From Massiliimalia sp050943535 (GTDB lineage: Bacteria; Bacillota; Clostridia; Oscillospirales; Ruminococcaceae): a stretch of DNA of 64,000 nucleotides. Under the pieces are notes generated by a model. That model saw only the letters and a program-made list of their open reading frames with translations, was not told the DNA's origin and made no database searches. A program made the translations under genes and the position numbers. Positions 52,854 to 61,670 of the stretch are shown here, one piece after another (position 1 is the first letter of the stretch; each line of letters opens with the position of its first letter). The DNA is taken from contig JBMNPJ010000005.1 in assembly GCA_050943535.1 (NCBI GenBank), forward strand, positions 186,001 to 250,000, in the 5' to 3' direction.

Positions 52854-52890
52854 GTTTGATTCCTGACGCTTGTGGCATAGGGGATCAAAC
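52854..52890 (+). promoter_or_regulatory. Leader hairpin abutting the ribosome site
   Basis: GTTTGATTCC (52854-52863) pairs with GGGATCAAAC (52881-52890) over 10 bp including one G-T pair. The stem ends directly before AAGGAG, the ribosome site of the UroD-like gene, so folding could affect translation. Confidence 0.5.
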
Positions 52891-52905
52891 AAGGAGACAA
52901 AACTT

Positions 52906-54006
52906 ATGAATTCCAGAGAACGCCTTACAAAAGTATTGAGCGGTGAATTACCGGATCGGGTACCAATTTCTACCTATGAACTTTGCGGATATAACAGCCG
53001 CAGTTTTGAAAATCAGGAACCTTCTTATCAGCGGCTAATGGATTTTATTCGTCAGAACACAGATTCCATTACCATGTGGACGCCTCCCAGCAGTCAACCT
53101 TGGGAAGAACTGCAGACCACATCTACATGGGATGAAAACGAATATCATATTCAAAAAACCATACTGCATACCCCTAAAGGGGATTTAACAGTAACTGTAA
53201 AATATACAGATACGATTAAAACTCTGTGGCGCACCGAGCATTTGTGTAAAAGTGTTGAGGATGTGGATGCTTGGCTGAGTCTGCCGGATATACCGCTTAC
53301 CTATGATGCCAGCGATTATCGCAGAGTTGTTTCAGAGCTAGGGGATCATGGGATTGTTATGGCATCTTTGAAAGACCCCATTTGTGTTGCCATGGAATTA
53401 ATGGAATTTGGAGAAGCGACGGTTTGGGCTTTAACGGAGCCGGATCACTTCAAAGCAACATTGGAAGAAATTCATCGGCGCAACATGCGCAACATAAAAA
53501 ATATGCTGGATACTTGTCCGGTGGATTTGTACCGTATTTGCGGACCGGAATACGCAACGCCCCCTTATTTATCTCCCAAACATTTTGAAAGTTATGTTTA
53601 TCCTTATTTATGTGATATGGTAGACTTGATCCATAGCTATGGGAAAAAGGTAAGAATTCATTCTCATGGCCGGATTGGACAGGTTTTGGATATGATTTTA
53701 GACACAGGAACCGATGCCATTGATCCATGTGAAGCACCACCGGACGGGGATATCAGTTTGAAAGACGTGAAAAAGAAAGCGGCTGGAAGAGCTGTTGTCT
53801 TTGGGAATTTACAGTTAAAATTATTGGAAAATGCCAGCGAACAGGAAGTCAGGGAACAGGTTCGCGTTTGTATGGATTCGGCAAAAGAAAACGGCGGATA
53901 TGTTATCATGCCCACTGCCGCTCCCATCAATATTCCGCTTTCCTCAAAAACAGAAAGAAATTACTTTGCCTTTATTGAGGAAGCGTTGAATTTGGGAAAA
54001 TATTAA
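52906..54006 (+). CDS. Uroporphyrinogen decarboxylase-family protein in a glycan locus
   Basis: A 366-residue protein of the UroD/MtaA superfamily: NSRERLTKVLSGELPDRVPI at the start, GPEYATPPYLSPKHFESYVYPYL, KVRIHSHGRIGQVLDMILDTGTDAIDPCEAPP and ALNLGKY at the end match the clade of UroD-like proteins found with carbohydrate genes and corrinoid methyltransferases rather than true HemE. The His-Cys-rich zinc motif of MtaA-type methyltransferases is only partly recognisable (HSHG, DPCEA). The ATG at 52906 follows CAAGGAGAC. It shares an operon with the GH112 phosphorylase 77 bases downstream. The reaction is unknown. Confidence 0.78.
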   Translation: MNSRERLTKVLSGELPDRVPISTYELCGYNSRSFENQEPSYQRLMDFIRQNTDSITMWTPPSSQPWEELQTTSTWDENEYHIQKTILHTPKGDLTVTVKYTDTIKTLWRTEHLCKSVEDVDAWLSLPDIPLTYDASDYRRVVSELGDHGIVMASLKDPICVAMELMEFGEATVWALTEPDHFKATLEEIHRRNMRNIKNMLDTCPVDLYRICGPEYATPPYLSPKHFESYVYPYLCDMVDLIHSYGKKVRIHSHGRIGQVLDMILDTGTDAIDPCEAPPDGDISLKDVKKKAAGRAVVFGNLQLKLLENASEQEVREQVRVCMDSAKENGGYVIMPTAAPINIPLSSKTERNYFAFIEEALNLGKY

Positions 54007-54083
54007 AAATTGCACAAGTTAGTCTTAGCAGATTATTTTATTGATAGGCCAATTTATTGGAAAAAAGTTTAGGAGGAATCGTT

Positions 54084-56249
54084 ATGAGCGAGAAAAAGTT
54101 AACAGGACGGGTTACCATCCCAACCGATGTGGATGTTGTGCCGGAAACTTTGGAATTGGTAAAACGTTGGGGCGCAGATGCTATCCGAGATTGTGACGGA
54201 ACCGATTATCCAGAAGAATTAAAAAATGTAGACGCTAAGGTATATTCCACCTATTATACCACAAGAAAAGACAATGCATGGGCAAAAGCAAATCCAGATG
54301 AAATTCAGCAGATGTATATTATGACCAGTTTCCACACTGCTGCTGATACTGAGCTGAGCATTCACCTGATGGATCATCTGTATCCGGATATGCTGAAAGT
54401 AAATTCCAGAGATGACATTACCCGTTGGTGGGAAGTTATTGACCGTACTACTGGAGAAGTTGTTCCAGTAAGCCAGTGGGACTATTCCGAAGAAACCGGA
54501 GATGTCACCATTCATGATGCAAAACCGTTCCATGATTATACAGTAAGCTTTCTGGCTTATATTATGTGGGACCCGGTACATATGTACAATGCAGTAACCA
54601 ACTCCTGGGAAGGGGTAGAACATCAGATTACTTTTGACGTTCGTCAACCAAAAACCCATAAGTTTTCTATGGAACGTCTGCGCAAATTTATTGCGGACAA
54701 TCCTCATGTAGATGTGATCCGTTATACCACATTCTTCCACCAGTTTACTTTGATTTTTGATGAACTGGCAAGAGAAAAATATGTAGACTGGTATGGCTAT
54801 TCCGCTTCTGTCAGCCCATATATTCTGGAACAGTTTGAAAAGGAAGTAGGCTATCCATTCCGTCCGGAATATATTATCGACCAGGGATACATGAACAACA
54901 CTTATCGGGTTCCTTCCAAGGAATTCCAGGATTTCCAGGCATTCCAGCGCCGGGAAGTTGCTAAACTGGCAAAAGAAATGGTAGACATCACCCATGAATG
55001 CGGAAAAGAAGCAATGATGTTTTTAGGTGACCACTGGATTGGTACCGAACCATTTATGGATGAGTTTAAATCCATTGGTCTGGATGCGGTTGTAGGAAGC
55101 GTAGGAAATGGTTCCACTCTGCGTCTGATCAGCGATATTGAAGGGGTAAATTATCGTGAAGGACGGTTTTTGCCATACTTCTTCCCAGACACCTTCCATG
55201 AAGGCGGAGACCCAGTAAAAGAAGCCAAAGTTAACTGGGTAACTGCCCGTCGTGCAATTTTGCGCAAACCAATTGATCGAATTGGATACGGCGGTTATTT
55301 GAAACTGGCTATGGAATTCCCTGAATTTATTGATTACGTGGAAAGCGTATGTGATGAATTCCGTACCCTGTATGAAAACGCAAAAGGAACCACTCCATAC
55401 TGCGTGAAAAAAGTAGCGGTACTCAACTGCTGGGGTAAAATGCGTGCATGGGGAAATCACATGGTGCATCATGCCATCTACTTTAAACAGAATTACTCCT
55501 ATGCTGGAATTATTGAAGCATTGAGCGGTGCACCGTTTGATGTGAAGTTTATCAGCTTTGACGATATCCGGGAAAATCCTGATTTCTTAAGCCAGTTTGA
55601 CGTTGTTTTGAATGTAGGCGATGCTTACACAGCTTACAGCGGCGGCGAAAACTGGATTGATGAAACAATTGTTACCGCAGTGAAGAAATTTGTTTATGAA
55701 GGCGGTGGATTTATCGGGGTTGGTGAACCAACAGCATATCAGCATCAGGGACGTTTCTTCCAGCTTGCCAATGTACTGGGTGTAGAAGAAGAACACGGAT
55801 TTAACCTGAATACCGACAAATATAACTGGGATGAACACGACCACTTTATTTTGGAAGACTGCACCAAACCGGTGGATTTTGGTGAAGGTAAAAAGAATAT
55901 TTTTGCTTTGGACGGCACCTGCATTCTGAAACAGGTTGACAAAGAAGTTCAGCTGGCTGTTAACGATTTCGGAAAGGGAAGAAGCGTATATATCAGCGGT
56001 CTGCCTTACAGCTTTGAAAACAGCCGTCTGCTGTATCGTTCTATTTTGTGGTCTGCTCATGATGAAGACAATCTGCATAAATGGTTCAGCACAAACTTTA
56101 ATGTAGAAGTACATGCATATGTAAAGAACGGCAAATACTGTGTTGTAAACAACACCTATGAACCACAGTCCACCACTGTTTACCGCGGCGACGGTTCCAG
56201 CTTCCATCTGGATATGGATGCCAACGAAATTGTGTGGTACGAAATTTAA
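54084..56249 (+). CDS. lnpA: 1,3-beta-galactosyl-N-acetylhexosamine phosphorylase (GH112)
   Basis: The enzyme splits galacto-N-biose (mucin core 1) or lacto-N-biose (human milk oligosaccharides) with phosphate, giving galactose-1-phosphate and N-acetylhexosamine. The 721-residue protein starts LTGRVTIPTDVDVVPETLELVKRWGADAIRDCDGT, a hallmark of GH112, and has MFLGDHWIGTEPFM and GYGGYLKLAMEFPEF in the barrel. There is no signal peptide, so the disaccharide is split inside the cell after uptake. The ATG at 54084 follows TTAGGAGGAATC. No nahK, lnpD or ABC transporter of the bifidobacterial LNB/GNB pathway is in the window. Strict D-galactosyl-rhamnose specificity, known for some clostridial GH112 enzymes, is an alternative. 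Confidence 0.93.
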   Translation: MSEKKLTGRVTIPTDVDVVPETLELVKRWGADAIRDCDGTDYPEELKNVDAKVYSTYYTTRKDNAWAKANPDEIQQMYIMTSFHTAADTELSIHLMDHLYPDMLKVNSRDDITRWWEVIDRTTGEVVPVSQWDYSEETGDVTIHDAKPFHDYTVSFLAYIMWDPVHMYNAVTNSWEGVEHQITFDVRQPKTHKFSMERLRKFIADNPHVDVIRYTTFFHQFTLIFDELAREKYVDWYGYSASVSPYILEQFEKEVGYPFRPEYIIDQGYMNNTYRVPSKEFQDFQAFQRREVAKLAKEMVDITHECGKEAMMFLGDHWIGTEPFMDEFKSIGLDAVVGSVGNGSTLRLISDIEGVNYREGRFLPYFFPDTFHEGGDPVKEAKVNWVTARRAILRKPIDRIGYGGYLKLAMEFPEFIDYVESVCDEFRTLYENAKGTTPYCVKKVAVLNCWGKMRAWGNHMVHHAIYFKQNYSYAGIIEALSGAPFDVKFISFDDIRENPDFLSQFDVVLNVGDAYTAYSGGENWIDETIVTAVKKFVYEGGGFIGVGEPTAYQHQGRFFQLANVLGVEEEHGFNLNTDKYNWDEHDHFILEDCTKPVDFGEGKKNIFALDGTCILKQVDKEVQLAVNDFGKGRSVYISGLPYSFENSRLLYRSILWSAHDEDNLHKWFSTNFNVEVHAYVKNGKYCVVNNTYEPQSTTVYRGDGSSFHLDMDANEIVWYEI

Positions 56250-56277
56250 TAAAAAACAGAATACGCCTTTATGAAGT

Positions 56278-56305
56278 CCCCCGGAAGCCAAATGGCTTCC
56301 GGGGG
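56278..56305 (+). terminator. Intrinsic terminator after lnpA
   Basis: CCCCCGGAAGCCA pairs perfectly with TGGCTTCCGGGGG (13 bp, 2-base loop), 28 bases after the stop, followed by GCTTTGTC. Confidence 0.85.
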
Positions 56306-56389
56306 GCTTTGTCTATATATCCCTTATAGTGGTACGATTGTGCTTTACCAGTTCATGTGAAGCATATACTGCTTCATAGACCTGTGCTT

Positions 56390-56850
56390 GATTTTTTAGG
56401 ACATGCAATTTTGATATTGTATTGTAATAACCAGTAAACTGATTGAAACCGAAATACGGTAATTTACATGATACTTCTGGAAACGATCATGAGGGGGTAG
56501 CCGCGTCTTGCGGCGTAGGGGGGCGGGCAGCGCCCGCTGACAATGACGCTACGCTCGCACTCTATTAGTTGAGCGGAAAAATTTATAATTTTCGCCTTAC
56601 TAATAGGATACTCGCCGAAGGCGGTTGGTGCCGGACACCGTCTGGCGATGTTTGAGGAATGGTCTTTTGGTTCGTTTTCTTCCATAAGAAAATGAACACC
56701 ACTTGCGGTGGGGAGACAGGATGCTGCCGATCGCTACACTATATTCATACTTTGCCAGTAAAACGAAAAACATTGATTTTTCTACTTAACCAACAGAATA
56801 CGAGCGAAGCCTCTTTGGGTCCAGGGCTGTGAAGCCCTGGGCTTTATTGG
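56390..56850. repeat. Dispersed structured intergenic repeat, copy D
   Basis: The gap between lnpA and sipL holds no supported gene. It shares several sequence blocks with 40500-40830 in the same order and contains three TACGAGCG-type modules: one reversed near 56540-56575 with hairpin GCGGGC-AGC-GCCCGC (56523-56537), one at 56609 with GCCGGAC-ACC-GTCTGGC (56630-56646), and one at 56799 with CCAGGGC-TGTGAA-GCCCTGG (56821-56840). A 12-bp hairpin at 56670-56697 and a 4-bp one at 56699-56711 match the order in copy B. Confidence 0.7.
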
Positions 56851-56932
56851 TATAATCTGTCCCACACAAGAATATAGTGATATCAGAATACCATCTGCAA
56901 AGTGATATTTTGATTAAAGGAGCTGGAAACGA

Positions 56933-58474
56933 GTGGAATTTCAGGTGAACAAAGAAAAAATCTGTATAAACGAGACGGTTTTTGATGGCGAATTAGAGCA
57001 ATCCATTGAACTGGATTATATGCTGCCGGATTATTGTCCCAATATCTTTAAAATTTTGCAAAGCAGGATGGAAGTGAAAATCTCTAATTCTCAGGTAGAC
57101 GGAAGAAAATTGACCATTGACGGCACCGCATATCTTCATGTTTTGTATCTGGGGGAAGAATCCGGACGGATGCGGCAGTTGGAACAAAAACAGCCTTTTA
57201 CCAAAACAGCAGAACTAAAAGAAGAATGTACTGGTGCGGTTGTAACTGTGGTTCCCCGGTGTGACCATTTTCATTGCAGAGCGGTAAATTCCAGAAGACT
57301 GGATATGCGGGGAGCGGTAACCTTAAAAACAACCGTCTTTCGGCCAAAGCAGGTGGAAGCAGTAACCGGATGCAGTCATCTGCAGGTACATCGACGGGAA
57401 TGGGAGTGCTGCGGAACACCTATGGTAGCCAGAAAGGACTTTACCATTCAGGAAGACTTGATGATTGAACAGGGAAAACCTCCTATTCAGGATGTAATCC
57501 ATTATGAAGCAACTGCTTTTGTAGAGGAGTGTAAACTGCTTTCCAATAAGGCTGTGTGCAAAGGTCAGCTTCATCTACATACGTTGTATCTGTGCAGTGA
57601 CCATCCGGAACAGCCGGAGGTGATGGAACACGTACTTCCCATCAGTCAGATTGTTGATATGGATGGATTGGATGAAGAATGCCAGTGCAGTGTCTCTTTG
57701 GAAGTGGTTCGCTATGATATGGATTTGCAGATTGAGGATGACGGCGAGTGCCGATCTTTTCATGCAGATGTAGGAATCCGGGCAGTATGCCAGGCAGGAA
57801 AAAATAAGCGGATTGCCGTGGCAGATGACGGGTATTCCATTGGGTATGAAATGGAAAGCGAAACCCAAACGGTAAAACTCCAGAAAATTTGTCAGCCAAT
57901 CAATCAGACTGTTATGACAAAGGCAGTGGTTCCTACCGAAGGAGCTTCTTTATCCGGCATTTATGATTTAATCTGCGAAATCAATGGGGTAGGCTGGGAA
58001 TGCCGGACAGGACGGCTGAATCTTACCTGTATGATGCCTGTTACTGTCATTGCCGGGGATGAAGAGGGAAAACCGGTCAGCATTCATCGGGCAATTCCCC
58101 TGGAAGCAGAACTGTGCAGCATAACAGAAGAAAAAACCTTTCTGTTCCAGCCTCATGTGCAGATTGAAAGCATCAGCTACCATATGGGCGTTGGGAAAGA
58201 AATTGAGCTGCGCATCAGCTTATCAGTAACTGGTATGCTGTATGAAACAGAAGAAATGCCTTTGATGACCAATGTAAAAGTGTTGGAAGATCATCCCAAA
58301 ACGCGGAAGAATGACTGCACACTGCTTTTGTATTATGCTGATGCAGGAGAAAATATCTGGGAGATTGCCAAACGGTACAGCACATCGGTCAATGCTATTT
58401 TAGAGGAAAATGCCCTGGAACAGGAAGTAATCCCTGCCAGAGGCATGGTATTGATTCCCATTATAGATGAATAA
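56933..58474 (+). CDS. sipL: Spore coat assembly protein SipL (SPOCS domains plus LysM)
   Basis: A 513-residue protein with DUF3794/SPOCS repeats (LDYMLPDYCPNIFKILQ, EDLMIEQGKPPIQDVIHYEA and a third repeat near 330-440) and a C-terminal LysM domain (LYYADAGENIWEIAKRYSTSVNAILEEN). In Clostridioides difficile SipL binds SpoIVA through its LysM domain to lay down the coat base. spoIVA starts 18 bases downstream, a strong contextual support. The start is a GTG after AAAGGAGCTGG. Expression from the mother cell is inferred. Confidence 0.9.
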   Translation: MEFQVNKEKICINETVFDGELEQSIELDYMLPDYCPNIFKILQSRMEVKISNSQVDGRKLTIDGTAYLHVLYLGEESGRMRQLEQKQPFTKTAELKEECTGAVVTVVPRCDHFHCRAVNSRRLDMRGAVTLKTTVFRPKQVEAVTGCSHLQVHRREWECCGTPMVARKDFTIQEDLMIEQGKPPIQDVIHYEATAFVEECKLLSNKAVCKGQLHLHTLYLCSDHPEQPEVMEHVLPISQIVDMDGLDEECQCSVSLEVVRYDMDLQIEDDGECRSFHADVGIRAVCQAGKNKRIAVADDGYSIGYEMESETQTVKLQKICQPINQTVMTKAVVPTEGASLSGIYDLICEINGVGWECRTGRLNLTCMMPVTVIAGDEEGKPVSIHRAIPLEAELCSITEEKTFLFQPHVQIESISYHMGVGKEIELRISLSVTGMLYETEEMPLMTNVKVLEDHPKTRKNDCTLLLYYADAGENIWEIAKRYSTSVNAILEENALEQEVIPARGMVLIPIIDE

Positions 58475-58492
58475 GGAAACGGAGAACGAAGT

Positions 58493-59965
58493 ATGGAACA
58501 TATTTACCAAGAAATCGCCAAACGTACACAAGGGGATATCTATTTAGGGGTAGTGGGACCGGTTCGGACAGGAAAATCTACCTTTATTAAGCGCTTTATG
58601 GAAACTTTGGTCATCCCGCATATTGAAAGTGACTTTCGCCGGGAACGGGCAGTGGATGAACTGCCCCAGTCTGCGGCCGGAAAAACCATTATGACCACAG
58701 AACCCAAATTTGTACCGGAAGAAGCCGTGCAGGTACAGCTGGCCGAAGGAGTTAAAATGAATGTGCGGCTCATTGACTGTGTAGGTTATATTGTCCCCAG
58801 CTCACTGGGATATTTTGAAAATGAAGCACCCAGAATGGTGGTGACTCCGTGGTTTGACCAGGAAGTGCCCTTTAATATGGCGGCGGAGGTGGGAACCCAG
58901 AAAGTCATCACCGAACATTCTACTGTCGGGATTGTGGTGACTACAGACGGTAGTATCAGCGATATTCCCAGAGATGAATATGAGGAAGCGGAAGAACGTG
59001 TGATCAATGAACTGAAAGAACTGGAAAAACCCTTTGTGGTTCTTTTAAACAGTATTTCTCCTCAGTCAGATCCGGTTCGGAAAATGGCGAAAGAACTGTC
59101 AGAAAAATATCAGGTTCCTGTTTTGCCCACAGACTGCCTGGGGCTGGATGAAGAAGACATTACTGCTATCCTGCGTCAGCTTTTGTACCAGTTCCCGGTG
59201 AAAGAAATTTCCTTCCAGATGCCCCGATGGATTCATTTCTTAAAAAAGGATCACTGGCTGAAAACAGCGGTGTTCGATGAAATTAAAGCTGGAGCAAAAG
59301 AGCTGCGCTGTATTCATGAAGTGGAGCGGCTTTCCCAAAAGATTGGGGAATGTGACCAGATTAAACGCACCCGGGTAGAGCAGATTGATTTAGGGAATGG
59401 TTCTGCAAAAATTTCTATTGATTTGAAAGACGATCTGTTTTATCAGATTTTATCTGACGAGAGTGGGCTGGAAATTCGGAATGAAGAATCTCTCCTGCCG
59501 CAGCTGATTGAACTGGCACAGATGAAAAAAGAATATCTGCGGTTTAAGGATGCACTGGATGAGGTAGAAGCTACTGGATACGGTATTGTCATGCCTACCT
59601 TGGATCAGCTGTCATTGGAAGAACCGGAGATTGTCAAACAGGGTGGCAAGTATGGTGTTCGTCTGCGGGCACAGGCTCCGTCCATCCATATGATGAAGGC
59701 CAGTATTACCACCGAAGTCAGTCCGATTGTAGGAAGCGAAAGTCAGTCCGAAGATTTGGTCATGTACCTATTGAAAGGCTTTGATGAAGATCCTCAGAAA
59801 ATCTGGGAATCCAATATTTTCGGGAAATCTCTGCATGCTCTGGTCAATGAAGGTCTGCACAACAAACTGTACCGAATGCCGTCAGAGGCTCGGATGAAAC
59901 TGCAGGAAACCATTGAGCGGATTATCAACGAAGGATGCAGCGGATTAATCTGTATCATTTTATAA
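58493..59965 (+). CDS. spoIVA: Stage IV sporulation protein A (coat basement ATPase)
   Basis: SpoIVA polymerises on the forespore surface using ATP to form the coat base. Walker A GPVRTGKSTFIKRFME, IDCVGYIVPS, DGSISDIPRDEYEEAEERVI, and the conserved C-terminal tail are all visible; the length of 490 matches the Bacillus protein (492). The ATG follows AAACGGAGAACG. It is paired with sipL and followed by a terminator. Confidence 0.97.
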   Translation: MEHIYQEIAKRTQGDIYLGVVGPVRTGKSTFIKRFMETLVIPHIESDFRRERAVDELPQSAAGKTIMTTEPKFVPEEAVQVQLAEGVKMNVRLIDCVGYIVPSSLGYFENEAPRMVVTPWFDQEVPFNMAAEVGTQKVITEHSTVGIVVTTDGSISDIPRDEYEEAEERVINELKELEKPFVVLLNSISPQSDPVRKMAKELSEKYQVPVLPTDCLGLDEEDITAILRQLLYQFPVKEISFQMPRWIHFLKKDHWLKTAVFDEIKAGAKELRCIHEVERLSQKIGECDQIKRTRVEQIDLGNGSAKISIDLKDDLFYQILSDESGLEIRNEESLLPQLIELAQMKKEYLRFKDALDEVEATGYGIVMPTLDQLSLEEPEIVKQGGKYGVRLRAQAPSIHMMKASITTEVSPIVGSESQSEDLVMYLLKGFDEDPQKIWESNIFGKSLHALVNEGLHNKLYRMPSEARMKLQETIERIINEGCSGLICIIL

Positions 59966-60060
59966 CGGCAGGGTATGCCGCCTAGAGTATCTTGTGCCAT
60001 CATCGGGATCAAAAAATGATCGATCCGCTAAACAGAATGGGGGACAGAATCACAAAATAC

Positions 60061-60103
60061 ATAAAAACAGGCAGCGGTTGATTTTAATGCTGCCTGTTTT
60101 TAT
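60061..60103. terminator. Bidirectional terminator after spoIVA
   Basis: ATAAAAACAGGCAGC pairs perfectly (15 bp) with GCTGCCTGTTTTTAT around a 13-base loop; A and T runs on both ends suit convergent transcription from spoIVA and the minus-strand TfoX-like gene, whose stop lies at its right end. Confidence 0.88.
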
Positions 60104-60423
60104 GTTTTCTTTTTCGATTTTGGAAATGGTAATTCATCATACATGGAATCTAGTAATTCTGCAAGGAAATTGCTGTCATCAACATTGTCAACGCGCAATA
60201 ATTTTTTTCTGCCGCCTGCATTGATGGAATCGTATTCTGCATAGGGAAGCAGTTTAATTGTTGACGGCACTGGTTTGACTAAAAACCTATCATCACAAAC
60301 ATATGCTACCACTTTCCCACGATAATAAATCAGGTACTCACCCATCATCATGCGGTAGGTGATTCCTTCCAGGGAAGACAGCTGATCTAACAAAAAATTC
60401 AAATAATCTTGGCTGGTTGCCAT
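60100..60423 (-). CDS. TfoX N-terminal domain protein
   Basis: A 107-residue protein with the TfoX-N pattern (YRMMMGEYLIYYRGKVVAYVCDDRFLVKP, then LPFPKSKKK at the end). In gamma-proteobacteria TfoX/Sxy controls competence genes; in Firmicutes single-domain copies are common and have no defined role. AAGGTGA precedes the ATG. It is monocistronic. Confidence 0.8.
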   Translation of the reverse strand: MATSQDYLNFLLDQLSSLEGITYRMMMGEYLIYYRGKVVAYVCDDRFLVKPVPSTIKLLPYAEYDSINAGGRKKLLRVDNVDDSNFLAELLDSMYDELPFPKSKKKT

Positions 60424-60748
60424 AGCACATCACCTTAAAAAATGATACTTGTTACACCGATTATAGCATACCAATAGTATCATTTCAATGTGGTTGCAGT
60501 AACAGTTTTTTTGGTTTGATAGCGCTAGAACCCGGCAGTTTATTTTTCTTTTGCAGGGCAGGGAAGTTGGTAGCTTTTTGAGAAAAGGTGTGCTACAATA
60601 AGAGTAAAATATGGTGTGATAAACAGAAAATATGCTGTAAAGTAAAATAACTTTACGGTATATTTTTGGAGAAAGCATATAAAAACAAAGGATAAAACTT
60701 AGATAATGAATCCAAAAAAGAATCCCGCATGAATGGAGAGGACGTATT
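60424..60748. other. Divergent intergenic region without a gene
   Basis: The 325 bases between the TfoX-like gene and the MBL gene show no supported coding region. A TACAAT at 60594-60599 has only a weak -35 (TAGCTT) on the plus strand. A small hairpin, GTAAAGT (60637-60643) with ACTTTAC (60650-60656), precedes a T-rich stretch and could attenuate the MBL transcript. Confidence 0.4.
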
Positions 60749-61573
60749 ATGAAAATTTCCGTACTGGCAGAAGACACCTGCAAAGACAGCCGGTTTTTAT
60801 GTGAACACGGACTGAGTTTATACCTAGAAACGCCCAATCAAACGATTTTATTTGACACGGGAAAAAGCGGATTGTTTGCGGAAAATGCTGCTCAGCTGGG
60901 ACTTTCACTTGCCAAGGTGGATTTTGCAGTGCTGTCTCACGGGCATTACGATCACGGCGGAGGAATTGAGACCTTTTTTCAGGTGAATGACCATGCACCG
61001 CTTTATGTCCATGAACATGCCCTTGCAGAACATTTTGCCCAAAGACCCAGCGGCAGAATCGATTTTATCGGGATTGAAAAACCGGACTGCAGTTCTGACC
61101 GATGGATTTCTGTTCACGGGGATCTGACTCCTGCGCCGGGATGCCTTTTGTTTTCCTCAATAGAAGAATCCTGCCTGCTTTCCCGATCCAATGATGTGTT
61201 AAAAATTAAAAAGCAGGGAAGTTATGAAAAAGATCCTTTTCTTGACGAGCAGTATCTGTTGGTGGAACAGCCAAAAGGATTTTTGCTGCTGACCGGATGT
61301 GCTCATCGGGGGATTGTGAATATTCTCCGCCGGGCACAGCAGCTGACTGGGGGAAAGGTAACCGCTGTTGTCGGCGGTTTTCATCTTTCCAATCCCAGTG
61401 CGGGAACCTGTGAACCAGATAACACTATTGCCGGGGTTGCCCGGGAACTGGCGTCTTATCCCATTACATATTACACCTGTCACTGCACCGGACGGACAGC
61501 TTATGAAAAACTAAAGCCCACGCTGGGAGAACAGCTCCGCTGGATTGGGGCAGGGGATCAGTTTGATATTTGA
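60749..61573 (+). CDS. Metallo-beta-lactamase fold hydrolase
   Basis: A 274-residue MBL-fold enzyme with the metal motif SHGHYDHGGG (HxHxDH), LLTGCAHRGIVN and VGGFHLSN supplying further ligands. The layout is that of the dihydropterin/RFA-P-synthase-like MBL group, which is poorly defined in bacteria. The ATG follows TGGAGAGGACG. It is monocistronic and converges on the GH127-like gene. The true substrate is unknown. Confidence 0.85.
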   Translation: MKISVLAEDTCKDSRFLCEHGLSLYLETPNQTILFDTGKSGLFAENAAQLGLSLAKVDFAVLSHGHYDHGGGIETFFQVNDHAPLYVHEHALAEHFAQRPSGRIDFIGIEKPDCSSDRWISVHGDLTPAPGCLLFSSIEESCLLSRSNDVLKIKKQGSYEKDPFLDEQYLLVEQPKGFLLLTGCAHRGIVNILRRAQQLTGGKVTAVVGGFHLSNPSAGTCEPDNTIAGVARELASYPITYYTCHCTGRTAYEKLKPTLGEQLRWIGAGDQFDI

Positions 61574-61583
61574 AAGTAAAGAC

Positions 61584-61657
61584 GCTGCCCGTACTCTGTC
61601 AATAGTGCGGGAAAAATCCCTACTTTGGAATCAGCGGATAGAATATGGGCAGCATGT
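61584..61657. other. Possible long-loop inverted repeat between convergent genes
   Basis: GCTGCCC near 61584 can pair with GGGCAGC near 61650, spanning about 55 bases, in the spacer between the MBL gene and the GH127-like gene. The stem is only 7 bp and the loop is long, so a terminator role is uncertain. Confidence 0.25.
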
Positions 61658-61670
61658 CATTTATCTTGAC

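Noticed and set aside
52840..52890. tRNA-like stretch (GGTTTGATTCC with a later complement)
   Set aside because: The pairing makes one simple hairpin; no acceptor stem, anticodon arm or CCA end can be drawn.
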